From Paenibacillus sp. JJ-223 (lineage in GTDB: Bacteria; Bacillota; Bacilli; Paenibacillales; Paenibacillaceae), in contig NZ_CAKMMP010000001.1 of assembly GCF_927798175.1 (NCBI RefSeq), forward strand, positions 682,001 through 746,000: a stretch of 64,000 bases of DNA. Direction: 5' to 3'. This document shows positions 1 to 8,464 of this stretch, piece after piece (the stretch's first letter is position 1; each line of letters starts with the position of its first letter). The position numbers were made by a program, and so were the translations under genes. Below the pieces are notes generated by a model. That model saw nothing but the letters and a program-made list of their open reading frames with translations. It was not told where the DNA came from and did not search any database.

Positions 1-666
1 TTATTTTCCATGAATCGATGGCCTATTTTCTGGATGCAAAATGAGGACGATCCATCTTCGATCGATTCCCGTCCAACTCAGAACGGAACTGGCTTTCCCA
101 CAGAAGGATTACGATGGCTCAGGGAGCTTGTGACAGAGGAAGGCATATTTCCGCTTGCCTTGGCACAGGGTGAATTCGAAGCCGAGAAATTGTTTAAGGA
201 GCAGAAGATCTCCGTCATGTTAACCACATATTACATGCTGAATGAGCTAAAGAATGCGGATTTTTCCTTTGATATCGCTCCGCTACCACATTTTAAGAAT
301 GATCGGACACTCCTTCTCTCTACAGCCATTGCTCTCAGTGCAGAATCGAGCCGAAAGGACACGGCAGCCTGCTTTGTGAATTATCTCACTTCAGATGAGG
401 CACAGACCTATATCAGGCAGTACACATACAGTTTACCTGCAAGCAGATATATTACAGAATCGGTTTCAGTAGAGCTTCAAAACAAACCGTCCAGGTTGGA
501 GCTTCATCGAGACTATAGTTCGAAATACATGACGTATCGCGATCTGTCGATTTCCATGCAAACCCAGATTCGTTTCGGAGAAAGCTTGAAGCAGTACATG
601 TCTTATTTAATCGATGAAGAGGGACTCGCTGAAGTGCTGCTTCCGTCAAAAAGTCTCAATCTTTAA
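1..666 (+). CDS. Extracellular solute-binding protein, C-terminal part (5' end outside window)
   Basis: The reading frame is open from the first base, so the gene begins upstream of the window; about 221 residues are visible. The visible part has the C-terminal lobe pattern of family 1 sugar-binding proteins: a stretch where a glycine-rich loop is followed by an EKLFKEQKISVML segment, then a 'DIAPLP' strand and a helix rich in FVNYLTSDEAQ, the usual place where such proteins close over their ligand. It would bind an oligosaccharide outside the membrane and deliver it to an ABC permease, which must lie upstream because the gene is followed by a terminator. No ligand can be assigned. Confidence 0.7.
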   Translation, partial: LFSMNRWPIFWMQNEDDPSSIDSRPTQNGTGFPTEGLRWLRELVTEEGIFPLALAQGEFEAEKLFKEQKISVMLTTYYMLNELKNADFSFDIAPLPHFKNDRTLLLSTAIALSAESSRKDTAACFVNYLTSDEAQTYIRQYTYSLPASRYITESVSVELQNKPSRLELHRDYSSKYMTYRDLSISMQTQIRFGESLKQYMSYLIDEEGLAEVLLPSKSLNL

Positions 667-683
667 AAAACGAAAAGAAGCCT

Positions 684-715
684 AAAAAAGCACTGCCATG
701 AGCAAGTGCTTTTTT
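684..715 (+). terminator. Rho-independent terminator after the partial binding-protein gene
   Basis: Arms at 684-694 (AAAAAAGCACT) and 705-715 (AGTGCTTTTTT) are perfectly complementary over 11 bp around a 10-base loop and end in a T run. It lies 18 bp after the stop codon and separates this gene from the following operon. The A run on the left arm could let it work for both strands. Confidence 0.9.
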
Positions 716-743
716 GATTTTATATGAACTACAAAAGAACCAG

Positions 744-772
744 TTGACAGACAACATGGCATATGCTAATTT
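744..772 (+). promoter_or_regulatory. Candidate sigma-A promoter of the 842-11719 operon
   Basis: A perfect -35 box TTGACA (744-749) is followed after 17 bp by TAATTT (767-772), a weak -10. Directly downstream, CTTATT and AATAAG (773-787) form a small inverted repeat that could be an operator. It is the only good -35 box in the 175 bp before the operon. The weak -10 suggests an activator is needed. Confidence 0.55.
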
Positions 773-841
773 CTTATTGAAAATAAGTACCACATATGAT
801 CCAATTACAAGGGCTTAACAAGGAGAGGGGACCTTATTCGG

Positions 842-1858
842 ATGAAGACCGTGGCTGAATTGGAAGCAAAGCTTTCGGAGGCATCAGACCGGCTAATCAG
901 CGACTTACATAAAGTGGACGGGGATCTTCTGATATTAGGCGCAGGCGGGAAGATGGGTCCAAGTCTTGCGAAATTAGCCGCTCAAGCCATCAAGGCGGGA
1001 GGAATGAACAAGAAGGTGACTGCTGTATCCCGATTTCAGGATCAGGAGGTGAAGAACGATCTTGAAAGCGCTGGAGTAAAGACGATTTCCTGCGATCTTT
1101 TAGACGATCAAGAGCTCATGCAGCTGCCTTCAGCGGATAACGTCATATACATGGCAGGCAACAAGTTTGGCACAACGGGCAGGGAGCATTATACATGGGC
1201 AATGAATGCTTACTTGCCCGGAAGAGTGGCAACAAAGTATAAAGATTCGCGTATCGTCGTTTTTTCTTCCGGTAACGTGTATCCCTTTTCCCCGGTAGGT
1301 CTCGGAGGAGTCGATGAATCGGTAACCCCTGAGCCTCTCGGTGAATATGCACAATCCACACTGGGCAGAGAGCGGATATTTGAATACTTCTCTCACAAGT
1401 ATGGCACGCCGATGCTGCTGTACCGCTTGAACTATGCCATTGATTTGCGCTATGGGGTGCTGCTTGAAATTGCCAGAAAAGTCCACGAAGGCAAATCGGT
1501 GCCGCTTGCGATGGGGCATGCCAACGTGATCTGGCAGGGAGATGCCAATGAGATTGCATTAAGGAGTCTGCTCAAGTGCCAAAGCCCTCCCGAAATTTTG
1601 AATGTGACCGGACCTGAAACCATGTCAGTTCGCTGGGCAGCGCAGCAGTTTGCCCAAAGGTTCGGTCTTGCTGCATCGTTTGAGGGAAGCGAATCCGAAA
1701 CGGCTCTGCTCAGCAATGCAGCTAAGGCGTTTCGCGAATTCGGTTATCCGAGAGTAGGCTTGCTGGAAATGATTGATCTCATTGCAGAGTGGGTTGCATC
1801 CGGCGGACATACGTGGAACAAACCAACCCATTTTTCGGAAAGGAAGGGGAGGTTCTGA
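842..1858 (+). CDS. NAD-dependent epimerase/dehydratase family protein
   Basis: This 338-residue protein is an extended short-chain dehydrogenase (NAD-dependent nucleotide-sugar epimerase type). The dinucleotide-binding loop ILGAGGKMG lies near residue 31, the strand ending in VIYMAGNKFG near residue 100 replaces the usual AA/G motif, and FSSGNVYPFSP is the serine strand. The usual YxxxK is represented by EYAQSTLGRERIF, where Tyr is kept but Lys is replaced, so catalysis may be altered or lost. The ribosome site AGGAGAGGGG precedes ATG 842. It starts an operon with sugar transport and oxidation genes and overlaps the next gene by one base. Role in sugar or sugar-acid conversion is inferred. 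Confidence 0.75.
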   Translation: MKTVAELEAKLSEASDRLISDLHKVDGDLLILGAGGKMGPSLAKLAAQAIKAGGMNKKVTAVSRFQDQEVKNDLESAGVKTISCDLLDDQELMQLPSADNVIYMAGNKFGTTGREHYTWAMNAYLPGRVATKYKDSRIVVFSSGNVYPFSPVGLGGVDESVTPEPLGEYAQSTLGRERIFEYFSHKYGTPMLLYRLNYAIDLRYGVLLEIARKVHEGKSVPLAMGHANVIWQGDANEIALRSLLKCQSPPEILNVTGPETMSVRWAAQQFAQRFGLAASFEGSESETALLSNAAKAFREFGYPRVGLLEMIDLIAEWVASGGHTWNKPTHFSERKGRF

Positions 1859-2955
1859 TGCACCAAAAACAAGCATCACTTACGCCGGAGCAGGCAGCCG
1901 CATTCCATGAAGGCCTGGTCATCCCTGCTCATCCGCTTGCCTTGAATGAACGCAGAGAGCTGGATGAAGTCTATCAGAGGGTGCTGACCAAATACTACAT
2001 CGCTTCAGGAGCCGGCGGAATTGCGGTTGGTGTGCATTCGACCCAATTCGAGATTCGGGATCCCAAGGTTAACCTCTATGAACGGGTGCTCCGCTTGGCC
2101 GCGGAGGAAACGGAGCAAGCCCGCCTGCGGCGGCCCTTCATCAAAGTGGCAGGCGTTTGCGGAGATATGGAACAGGCGACGGAAGAAGCACGGATTAGTA
2201 AAGACCTCGGATATGATGCGGTGCTGCTGAGTATGGGTGGACTTGATGGATGGAGCGAGAAAGACCTGCTTCGGCATACGGAAAGGATAGCCGAAATCAT
2301 GCCGGTCATCGGATTTTATCTTCAACCTTCCGTCGGGGGCCGTATGCTGAGCTTCGGTTTTTGGCAGGCTTTTGCCGAAATCGATCAGGTCATCGCCATT
2401 AAAATAGCTCCTTTCAACCGATATCAAACCATCGATGTTGTCCGAGCGGTTTGCTGTTCAAGCCGGCGGGATGAAATTGCACTGTACACAGGCAACGATG
2501 ACAACATCCTGATCGATCTGCTCACAACCTTCCGGTTCGAAACGGAAGAAGGCACCGTGGAGAAAGAAATCGTTGGTGGGCTGCTGGGTCACTTCGCTGT
2601 CTGGACACATAAAGCGGTCCAGCTGCTGGAAGAAGTGAAACGCCTCCGCAAGCAAGAGGGATCGCCGTTGTCACCGGATTGGCTCACGCGCAGCGTGGAG
2701 ATTACAGATGCCAATGCCGCTTTTTTTGATCCCGCCCATCAGTTTGCCGGCTGTATACCGGGGATACACGAGGTTCTTCGAAGGCAGGGTCTCATGAGGG
2801 GGATTTGGTGCTTGAATCCGCAGGAGACCTTATCCCAAGGGCAAAAAGAGGAAATCGATCGTGTATACCGCCAGTATCCTCACCTCCATGATGACGATTT
2901 TGTGAAGCAGCATCTGGATGAGTGGCTTAGGCTTGCTTCTCCTTCCCAGTCATGA
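1858..2955 (+). CDS. Dihydrodipicolinate synthase/N-acetylneuraminate lyase family protein
   Basis: The start is ATG 1858, which overlaps the previous stop (TGATG) and has AAGGGGAGG just upstream; a longer frame from 1789 has no ribosome site. The 365-residue product shows the TIM-barrel pattern of class I lyases: GYDAVLLSMGG, then VIGFYLQPSVGG, then IAIKIAPFNR, whose Lys is the expected Schiff-base residue. It is longer than typical DapA (about 290), with an extra C-terminal helical region. In this operon it more likely splits or dehydrates a keto sugar acid than makes lysine. The next gene overlaps by 4 bp (ATGA), so translation is coupled. Confidence 0.75.
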   Translation: MHQKQASLTPEQAAAFHEGLVIPAHPLALNERRELDEVYQRVLTKYYIASGAGGIAVGVHSTQFEIRDPKVNLYERVLRLAAEETEQARLRRPFIKVAGVCGDMEQATEEARISKDLGYDAVLLSMGGLDGWSEKDLLRHTERIAEIMPVIGFYLQPSVGGRMLSFGFWQAFAEIDQVIAIKIAPFNRYQTIDVVRAVCCSSRRDEIALYTGNDDNILIDLLTTFRFETEEGTVEKEIVGGLLGHFAVWTHKAVQLLEEVKRLRKQEGSPLSPDWLTRSVEITDANAAFFDPAHQFAGCIPGIHEVLRRQGLMRGIWCLNPQETLSQGQKEEIDRVYRQYPHLHDDDFVKQHLDEWLRLASPSQS

Positions 2956-3824
2956 ATATTGGAATCATCGGGCTTGACAGCTCGCATGCCCTGGCATTCA
3001 CCCGTATTCTTCACGAAAGCCGGGAGACTCTTTTTTCAGATGTGACCGTGACTGCCGCATATGCGGGCGGATCTCCGGATTTTCCGCTCAGCATCAGCCG
3101 TGTACACACGTTTGCCGGCCGGATGACGAAAGAATATGGAGTGAGATTGATGCCCACGATGCAGCAGGTTGCAGAAAGCACCGATGCCATCCTTATCTTG
3201 AGTGCCGACGGAAGGATACATCTGAATCAGTTCAAGGTGATCTGCCCTTACCGGAAGCCCGTATTTATCGATAAACCTTTTGCTTTGTCTACAGCAGACG
3301 CTAGTGAAATCATCAGAATCGCAGAAGAGTTTCAAATCCCTTTAATGAGTGCTTCAAGCTTACGTTATGCCGAAGCCCTGCCTGAATGCACAAGTGAAGA
3401 CATCTTGGGTGCGGACGTGTATGGCCCGATGCACATCGAATCGACGCAGGGGCATTATTTTTGGTATGGCATCCATACGGCAGAACTGTTGTATCGAATC
3501 ATGGGCCCAGGGTGCACGGAAGTGACCGCCTTTTCCACAGATCACGGCGATCTCATTACTGGAACCTGGAAAGAGGGGAGAATGGGAACGATCCGCGGAA
3601 TCCGAAGTGGCCCAGAGACTTTTGGAATAAGCCTGCACACCAGAAACGCTACCCGGCATGTCCCGCTTGAACCGAGCTACAAAGAGCTTTTAAAGTCTGT
3701 CATGAATTGGTTCAAAAACGGCGTGTGCACGGTGCATCCCTCTGAAACGCTGGAAGTCATCCGATTTTTGGAGTGCGCAGAGCAAAGCCGTCTACAAAAA
3801 CGCACCGTCCTCATGGAAATGTGA
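2952..3824 (+). CDS. Gfo/Idh/MocA family oxidoreductase
   Basis: The 290-residue protein begins MNIGIIGLDSSHALAF, a variant Rossmann start in which the usual GxGxxG is replaced by GLDSSH. It keeps the rest of the family plan: DAILILSADGRIH, then the 'KPVFIDKPFALS' strand (the KP of the family's EKP motif) and a GHYFWYGIHTAELLYRIMG segment equivalent to the C-terminal helix with the catalytic His. The shortened length and lost glycine suggest an unusual cofactor site. Its ATG overlaps the preceding stop codon. Expected role: NAD(P)-dependent oxidation or reduction of a sugar or inositol derivative taken up by the transporter encoded next. Confidence 0.75.
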   Translation: MNIGIIGLDSSHALAFTRILHESRETLFSDVTVTAAYAGGSPDFPLSISRVHTFAGRMTKEYGVRLMPTMQQVAESTDAILILSADGRIHLNQFKVICPYRKPVFIDKPFALSTADASEIIRIAEEFQIPLMSASSLRYAEALPECTSEDILGADVYGPMHIESTQGHYFWYGIHTAELLYRIMGPGCTEVTAFSTDHGDLITGTWKEGRMGTIRGIRSGPETFGISLHTRNATRHVPLEPSYKELLKSVMNWFKNGVCTVHPSETLEVIRFLECAEQSRLQKRTVLMEM

Positions 3825-3893
3825 TCAAGCCTTATACGGAATGCCCCCTTGCTCTAGTGAATCAGATCCACCTATCTGAAGGAGGAATGTTTG

Positions 3894-5483
3894 ATGAAGC
3901 TGAAAAAGAGGATTTCCATGTTACTTGCGATGACTCTGTTCACCTCAATCCTCGCCGCCTGCAGCAGCGGTACGGACAAAGGCGGTTCTGCTGCTTTGCC
4001 GCCACAGGAGCCCGGACAGTACGGTGATACAGGCGGCCTCACTTTGCCTCTTGTAGATGAACCGACCACCATCACGTACATGCTGCCAAGCAACGCGAAA
4101 GATCTCGGTCCGAGCAAACTGGTTGTTCAGGAGCTTGAAAAACGGACCGGTATTAAAGTGAACTTCCAAACCTATTCCCCACAAACCTACCAGGATAAAT
4201 TAAAAGTCATTGTGGCATCCGGTAAGCTGCCGGACATCTTTACAGGGCTAAAACCGGCCGAACTCAAAAAAATCGGCAAACAAAACGGTGTAGCTGCCAT
4301 CAATGAATACGCCGATCAGCTCCCTAATTTCAAAAAGCTATATATGGAAGAAAACGACTGGGTCATCAAATCCTTCGGCGATGAAGCCGGCAATGTATAT
4401 ACCTGGCCTATTTATAACCTCAATCGCAAAGTAAATCACGGATTCATGTACAGGAAAGATATCTTTGATGAGCTTGGCATTAAGGAATGGACGAACACGA
4501 ACGAGTTTTACGAGGCTTTGAAAAAAGTAAAAGAAGCTTATCCTGATTCTTACCCATATGCATCGAAAAGCTTGGCCAATATCTTCAGAGATTGGGCCTT
4601 CGGCTGGGGGCTAGGCAATACGGATCAGTACCCCGCCTATTACGATGAGAAAGATGGCACCTGGAAGTACGCCGCAACCCAGCAAGAGCATAGGGACATG
4701 CTCGATTTCATGAAGAAGCTGTACAACGAAAAGCTGCTTGATCCGGAATTTTTGACGGACACGCAGGATTCCTGGACGACCAAGATGACGACGGACAAAT
4801 CGTTTGTTACGTTTGACTGGATTGGACGCCTTGATCTCTTTTACAACCAGATCAAAGGGCAAAATCCGGACTATGACCTCAGGTATGCCAATCCCGTGGG
4901 ACCGACCGGCAATGTCAGAACACTGCCAGAAGTTTCGGATTTCAGCGTTGCCGTAGCCAAGAACAAAAATACAGAAACCTCGCTCAAGCTGCTCGACTAT
5001 CTGACCAGCCCATCCGGAAGTGAACTGATGACCATCGGAGTGGAAGGGGTTAACTTCGAATGGGGCGAGGACGGATATCCGGTATACCCGGAACTGAAGG
5101 AGCTTCCACTTGTCGATATCACCGTGCTGGAGGATCGTTATGCCATGTGGCTGGAAGGAGCTTACCTAAGACCGGACCATCGTAGCATCTACTATCGTTT
5201 CTCGGAGAAAGAGCAGGAGGCGCAGGATAAAATCGTGAACGAGGATCGTTTCGAACCACTTGATCCGATTCTTAATTTTACGGACGAAGAAACCTCCAAG
5301 ATCGCCGAGCTGCAGACATCGCTGCAAAAATCGGCTGAAGAATTTAACGCGAAATATATCCTTGACGCCAGCTACGGAGATGCCGAGTGGGAGAATTTCA
5401 AAGGCCAAATCAGCAAAGGCGGCGTGGAGGAACTGATGACGATCTATAATGAAGCTCAAAAAAGATACGATGAGTCCAAATAA
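3894..5483 (+). CDS. Extracellular solute-binding lipoprotein of an LplA/YtcQ-type sugar ABC transporter
   Basis: Start ATG 3894 sits 7 bp after GGAGGA. A 20-residue signal peptide ends in the lipobox ILAAC, so the protein is anchored through Cys after cleavage by lipoprotein signal peptidase. At 529 residues it has the size of the large LplA/YtcQ binding proteins, with TITYMLPSN, GIKVNFQTYSP, KVIVASGKLPDIF and a C-terminal half rich in aromatic residues that would stack on sugar rings. The two permease genes follow after two hairpins. No ATPase is encoded here, as usual for this class, which shares an MsmX-type ATPase encoded elsewhere. Confidence 0.9.
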   Translation: MKLKKRISMLLAMTLFTSILAACSSGTDKGGSAALPPQEPGQYGDTGGLTLPLVDEPTTITYMLPSNAKDLGPSKLVVQELEKRTGIKVNFQTYSPQTYQDKLKVIVASGKLPDIFTGLKPAELKKIGKQNGVAAINEYADQLPNFKKLYMEENDWVIKSFGDEAGNVYTWPIYNLNRKVNHGFMYRKDIFDELGIKEWTNTNEFYEALKKVKEAYPDSYPYASKSLANIFRDWAFGWGLGNTDQYPAYYDEKDGTWKYAATQQEHRDMLDFMKKLYNEKLLDPEFLTDTQDSWTTKMTTDKSFVTFDWIGRLDLFYNQIKGQNPDYDLRYANPVGPTGNVRTLPEVSDFSVAVAKNKNTETSLKLLDYLTSPSGSELMTIGVEGVNFEWGEDGYPVYPELKELPLVDITVLEDRYAMWLEGAYLRPDHRSIYYRFSEKEQEAQDKIVNEDRFEPLDPILNFTDEETSKIAELQTSLQKSAEEFNAKYILDASYGDAEWENFKGQISKGGVEELMTIYNEAQKRYDESK

Positions 5484-5545
5484 ACGGCCTTAAGGCCGTG
5501 ATTCCACTGGAGGGACGATCGATGGAACGTTTCCCTCCTTGTGGG
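5484..5545 (+). promoter_or_regulatory. Two intercistronic hairpins between binding-protein and permease genes
   Basis: Directly after the stop codon lies a perfect 16-bp palindrome, ACGGCCTTAAGGCCGT (5484-5499). A second stem pairs GGAGGGA with TCCCTCC about 20 bases later (5508-5537). Neither has a proper T run. Such elements after a binding-protein gene usually protect the upstream message from exonucleases and give more binding protein than permease; that role is inferred. Confidence 0.6.
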
Positions 5546-5570
5546 AAAAAGGATTGGAGGCGAAAATCTT

Positions 5571-6548
5571 ATGGCAGACATGGGCACGGAACATTCGGCA
5601 GTTTACCATAAAGGAGTGCTAAAGAAGAGCTTCAGAAGCCGACTTGGAAAAACGTGGAATCATATCAAGCGCGACAGGCAGCTGCTTCTGCTGTTTCTTC
5701 CTTGCATCCTATTCTACGTCATTTTTCGTTACGGGCCGCTATATGGACTGATTATTGCCTTCAAAGACTACAGCGTATTTACAGGAGTGCTTGGCAGCGA
5801 ATGGGTGGGATTCGAGCATTTCATCACGTTTTTTACGAACCAAGACTTCTGGCTGCTGTTCCGGAACACACTCCTCCTTGGATGGTATACACTCATTTTT
5901 GGCTTTCCTTTTCCGATCATGCTGGCCCTTCTGCTGAACGAAGTCAGAACCAAATGGTTTAAAAAATCCGTTCAAACCTTCAGTTATTTGCCGGCATTTT
6001 TGTCCGTGGTCATTATCAGCAGCATGATTATCGATTTCCTCTCTCCGAACCATGGTATTTTGAATCAAATGCTGGCTGCATTCGGTTTCGAGAAAAAATA
6101 TTTTCTCGTTGACCCGGGTTGGTTCCGTCCGATCTATGTCATTTCGGAAATATGGGCGAACGCAGGATACGAATCGATCATTTATCTGGCGGCGATCGCG
6201 GGAATCAGTCCTACGCTCTATGAAGCGGCTAAAGTGGACGGTGCCAGTCGTTTCCATATGATCCGCCATGTTACCCTTCCCGGATTATTTCCCACGATGC
6301 TCATCATGTTCATCTTGAAAACCGGGTCCATGATCCGAGTCGGTTATGAAAAAGTACTGCTGCTCTACAATCCGATGACTTATGACGTTGCCGACGTTTT
6401 TTCAACGTATGTATACCGTAAAGGACTGCTTGAATCGAATTACAGTTATGCAGCGGCAGTTGGGCTATTCGAAGCGCTTGTGGCCATGGTGATGCTGCTG
6501 TCCGCCAATGCGATCAGCAAAAGGCTGGGAGGAAACGGCTTATGGTAG
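5571..6548 (+). CDS. Sugar ABC transporter permease, LplB/MalF type
   Basis: The 325-residue start at ATG 5571 is preceded by GGAGG at 5556-5560; a GTG at 5541 would add ten residues without a better ribosome site. There are six predicted membrane helices, the first at LLLLFLPCILFYVIFRY. The EAA loop that docks the ATPase reads YEAAKVDGASRFHMIRHVTLP near residues 222-243, and the protein ends NAISKRLGGNGLW, typical of LplB permeases. It forms the channel with the product of the next gene, whose ATG overlaps by 7 bp. Confidence 0.92.
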   Translation: MADMGTEHSAVYHKGVLKKSFRSRLGKTWNHIKRDRQLLLLFLPCILFYVIFRYGPLYGLIIAFKDYSVFTGVLGSEWVGFEHFITFFTNQDFWLLFRNTLLLGWYTLIFGFPFPIMLALLLNEVRTKWFKKSVQTFSYLPAFLSVVIISSMIIDFLSPNHGILNQMLAAFGFEKKYFLVDPGWFRPIYVISEIWANAGYESIIYLAAIAGISPTLYEAAKVDGASRFHMIRHVTLPGLFPTMLIMFILKTGSMIRVGYEKVLLLYNPMTYDVADVFSTYVYRKGLLESNYSYAAAVGLFEALVAMVMLLSANAISKRLGGNGLW

Positions 6549-7405
6549 GAGAGCGCAAAATTTCTGTTTTTGGTGTCATAAACACGCTGATACTCTGTCT
6601 TGTTGCTGTAGCGACACTCTATCCCATCGTGTACATTACAGCCGTTTCTTTGAGCGATACAGCAGCAGTCGTTCAAGGCAAGGTGTTTCTTTTCCCGAAA
6701 GGTCTGAACCTTGAGGCGTATGTCGAGGTGCTTAAAAATGATACGATTCCCAGAGCCTATCTGAATTCTATCTTTTATACGGCATTCGGCACGTTTGTGA
6801 ATTTACTTTTTACGGCGGTTGCCGCGTATCCCTTGTCCCAAAAAGGATTTTTCGGACGCAGGTTTTTTATGATGGCCATCGTTCTAACCATGTTCCTGAA
6901 TCCCGGCATTATTCCCACTTATGTGGTCGTGCAGCAGCTGGGGTTAACGGATTCGGTTTGGGCACTCGTACTTCCCAATGCCATCTGGACCATGGAACTG
7001 ATTATTTTAAAAAGCTTTTACGAAAACATGTCTTCCCAAATACGCGAAGCGGCCCTGATCGACGGAGCTTCCGAATACCGGATTCTGTTCAACATTGTCA
7101 TTCCCTTATCCAAGCCTGCGCTTGCTTCCATCGGTCTTTTTTATTTCATGGGTCATTGGAACAGCTTTTTCCTGCCGCTGATTTACTTGAACGATCCGGA
7201 TAAATATCCTTTGCAGGTCGTGCTGCGGGATATGCTAATCTACAGCGCGGAAAACGACGCAGGACTTGTGGATCGTTCGGCTCTTGCCCCTCAGTCGATC
7301 AAAAATGCAACCATCGTGCTTTCCATGATCCCCGTTCTGCTGATCTATCCGTTTGCCCAGAAGTATTTCGCTAAAGGTGTGATGCTCGGTTCGGAAAAGG
7401 GTTAA
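6542..7405 (+). CDS. Carbohydrate ABC transporter permease, LplC/MalG type
   Basis: The 287-residue inner-membrane protein carries the EAA loop as REAALIDGASEYRILFNIVIP near residues 173-194 and the typical LplC ending KYFAKGVMLGSEKG. The N-terminal stretch LILCLVAVATLYPIVYITAVSLSD and FPKGLNLEAYVEVLKND are standard for the family. It overlaps the partner permease by 7 bp and pairs with it in the membrane to import the ligand of the binding protein at 3894. Assignment to this family is firm; the substrate is unknown. Confidence 0.92.
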   Translation: MVGERKISVFGVINTLILCLVAVATLYPIVYITAVSLSDTAAVVQGKVFLFPKGLNLEAYVEVLKNDTIPRAYLNSIFYTAFGTFVNLLFTAVAAYPLSQKGFFGRRFFMMAIVLTMFLNPGIIPTYVVVQQLGLTDSVWALVLPNAIWTMELIILKSFYENMSSQIREAALIDGASEYRILFNIVIPLSKPALASIGLFYFMGHWNSFFLPLIYLNDPDKYPLQVVLRDMLIYSAENDAGLVDRSALAPQSIKNATIVLSMIPVLLIYPFAQKYFAKGVMLGSEKG

Positions 7406-7431
7406 ACAGACATAAGGAGGAGCTCTGTCTA

Positions 7432-8439
7432 ATGAAAATCGTTGCTGCGAAGGAAGGAAAAGTTACGATACTGCAAGCGAATATCCCCGAATTGAACAAG
7501 CGGCATGTGCAAGTGAGAACCGAATATTCGGGCATTAGTCCCGGTACGGAGATGAGCGCGATTAAGAAATCAGGCGAATCTCCCGTATATCTTGGATATA
7601 GTGCCGTCGGGATTGTGGAAAAAACGGGGAGTGAAGTCAGGGATATTCTGCCGGGAGATCGAGTGGCTTGTTACGGTGTGCCTTACGTAAGACATGCAGA
7701 AGTGATTTCGGTACCGACCAATCTGGTAACCAAAGTGCCTCAACATGTCAAACCTGAGGAGGCCGCATTTACAGGGCTCGGGGCCATTGCCATACATGCA
7801 CTGCGTACAGCCGATGTGAGGTTCGGGGACAAGGTGCTTGTCGTTGGATTGGGTATTCTCGGAAATCTTGTGGCCCAAATTGCCGCTGCTGGTGCATGTC
7901 ACACTGCTGCATACGATCTGAGCGAAGCACGGGTTCAGCTGCTTCAGGAGCAGATGGGAATTCAAGCGAGCTTTTCAAGCGAAGAGGAAGTGGAACGTTT
8001 TGTAGTGAACGAAACGGGGGGAAACGGATTTGATTCCATCCTCTTATGTGCTGGCGGACCTGGAGAAATGCTGATCAACAAGTCACTTGAGTGGCTTCGT
8101 GACCGGGGAAAAGTCGTGATCGTCGGTGATTTGTCCATGGAGTTTTCAAGAGATTTGATGTTTCGCAAAGAAGCCCAGATCCTGATCTCGAGAGCGGGCG
8201 GGCCGGGAAGGTACGATATGCAGTACGAGATGGACAATCAGGATTATCCGATCGGTTTCGTGCGTTGGACGGAAGGAAGAAATATGGACGAGTACGTCAG
8301 GCTGCTTGCTGATCAGCGAATTACGGTAAGTCCTGCTATCACGCATATGTTTGCGTTGGACGAAGCGTTTCAAGCCTATGGAAATTATCAATCCGACTCG
8401 GCTCAAGGGGCCCTGGCCACGTTGATCAAGTATTTTTGA
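7432..8439 (+). CDS. Zinc-type alcohol dehydrogenase family protein (medium-chain dehydrogenase/reductase)
   Basis: The 335-residue protein has the GroES-like fold start with SGISPGTEMSAIKKSG (the 'SPGTE' form seen in the bacteriochlorophyllide/threonine-dehydrogenase-like subgroup), DRVACYGVPYVRHAEV, then a Rossmann loop VLVVGLGILGNLVAQIA around residues 137-153. The structural four-cysteine zinc loop is absent and the usual catalytic Cys is not visible, so zinc dependence is uncertain. AGGAGG lies upstream. It follows the permease by 26 bp and would oxidise or reduce the imported sugar derivative together with the Gfo/Idh/MocA protein of the same operon. Confidence 0.8.
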   Translation: MKIVAAKEGKVTILQANIPELNKRHVQVRTEYSGISPGTEMSAIKKSGESPVYLGYSAVGIVEKTGSEVRDILPGDRVACYGVPYVRHAEVISVPTNLVTKVPQHVKPEEAAFTGLGAIAIHALRTADVRFGDKVLVVGLGILGNLVAQIAAAGACHTAAYDLSEARVQLLQEQMGIQASFSSEEEVERFVVNETGGNGFDSILLCAGGPGEMLINKSLEWLRDRGKVVIVGDLSMEFSRDLMFRKEAQILISRAGGPGRYDMQYEMDNQDYPIGFVRWTEGRNMDEYVRLLADQRITVSPAITHMFALDEAFQAYGNYQSDSAQGALATLIKYF

Positions 8440-8464
8440 TGACATGAAGAAGGGGAGATACGTG

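Noticed and set aside
5739..6269. A 176-codon minus-strand frame inside the LplB-type permease gene
   Set aside because: It mirrors the permease coding sequence and shows no domain of its own.
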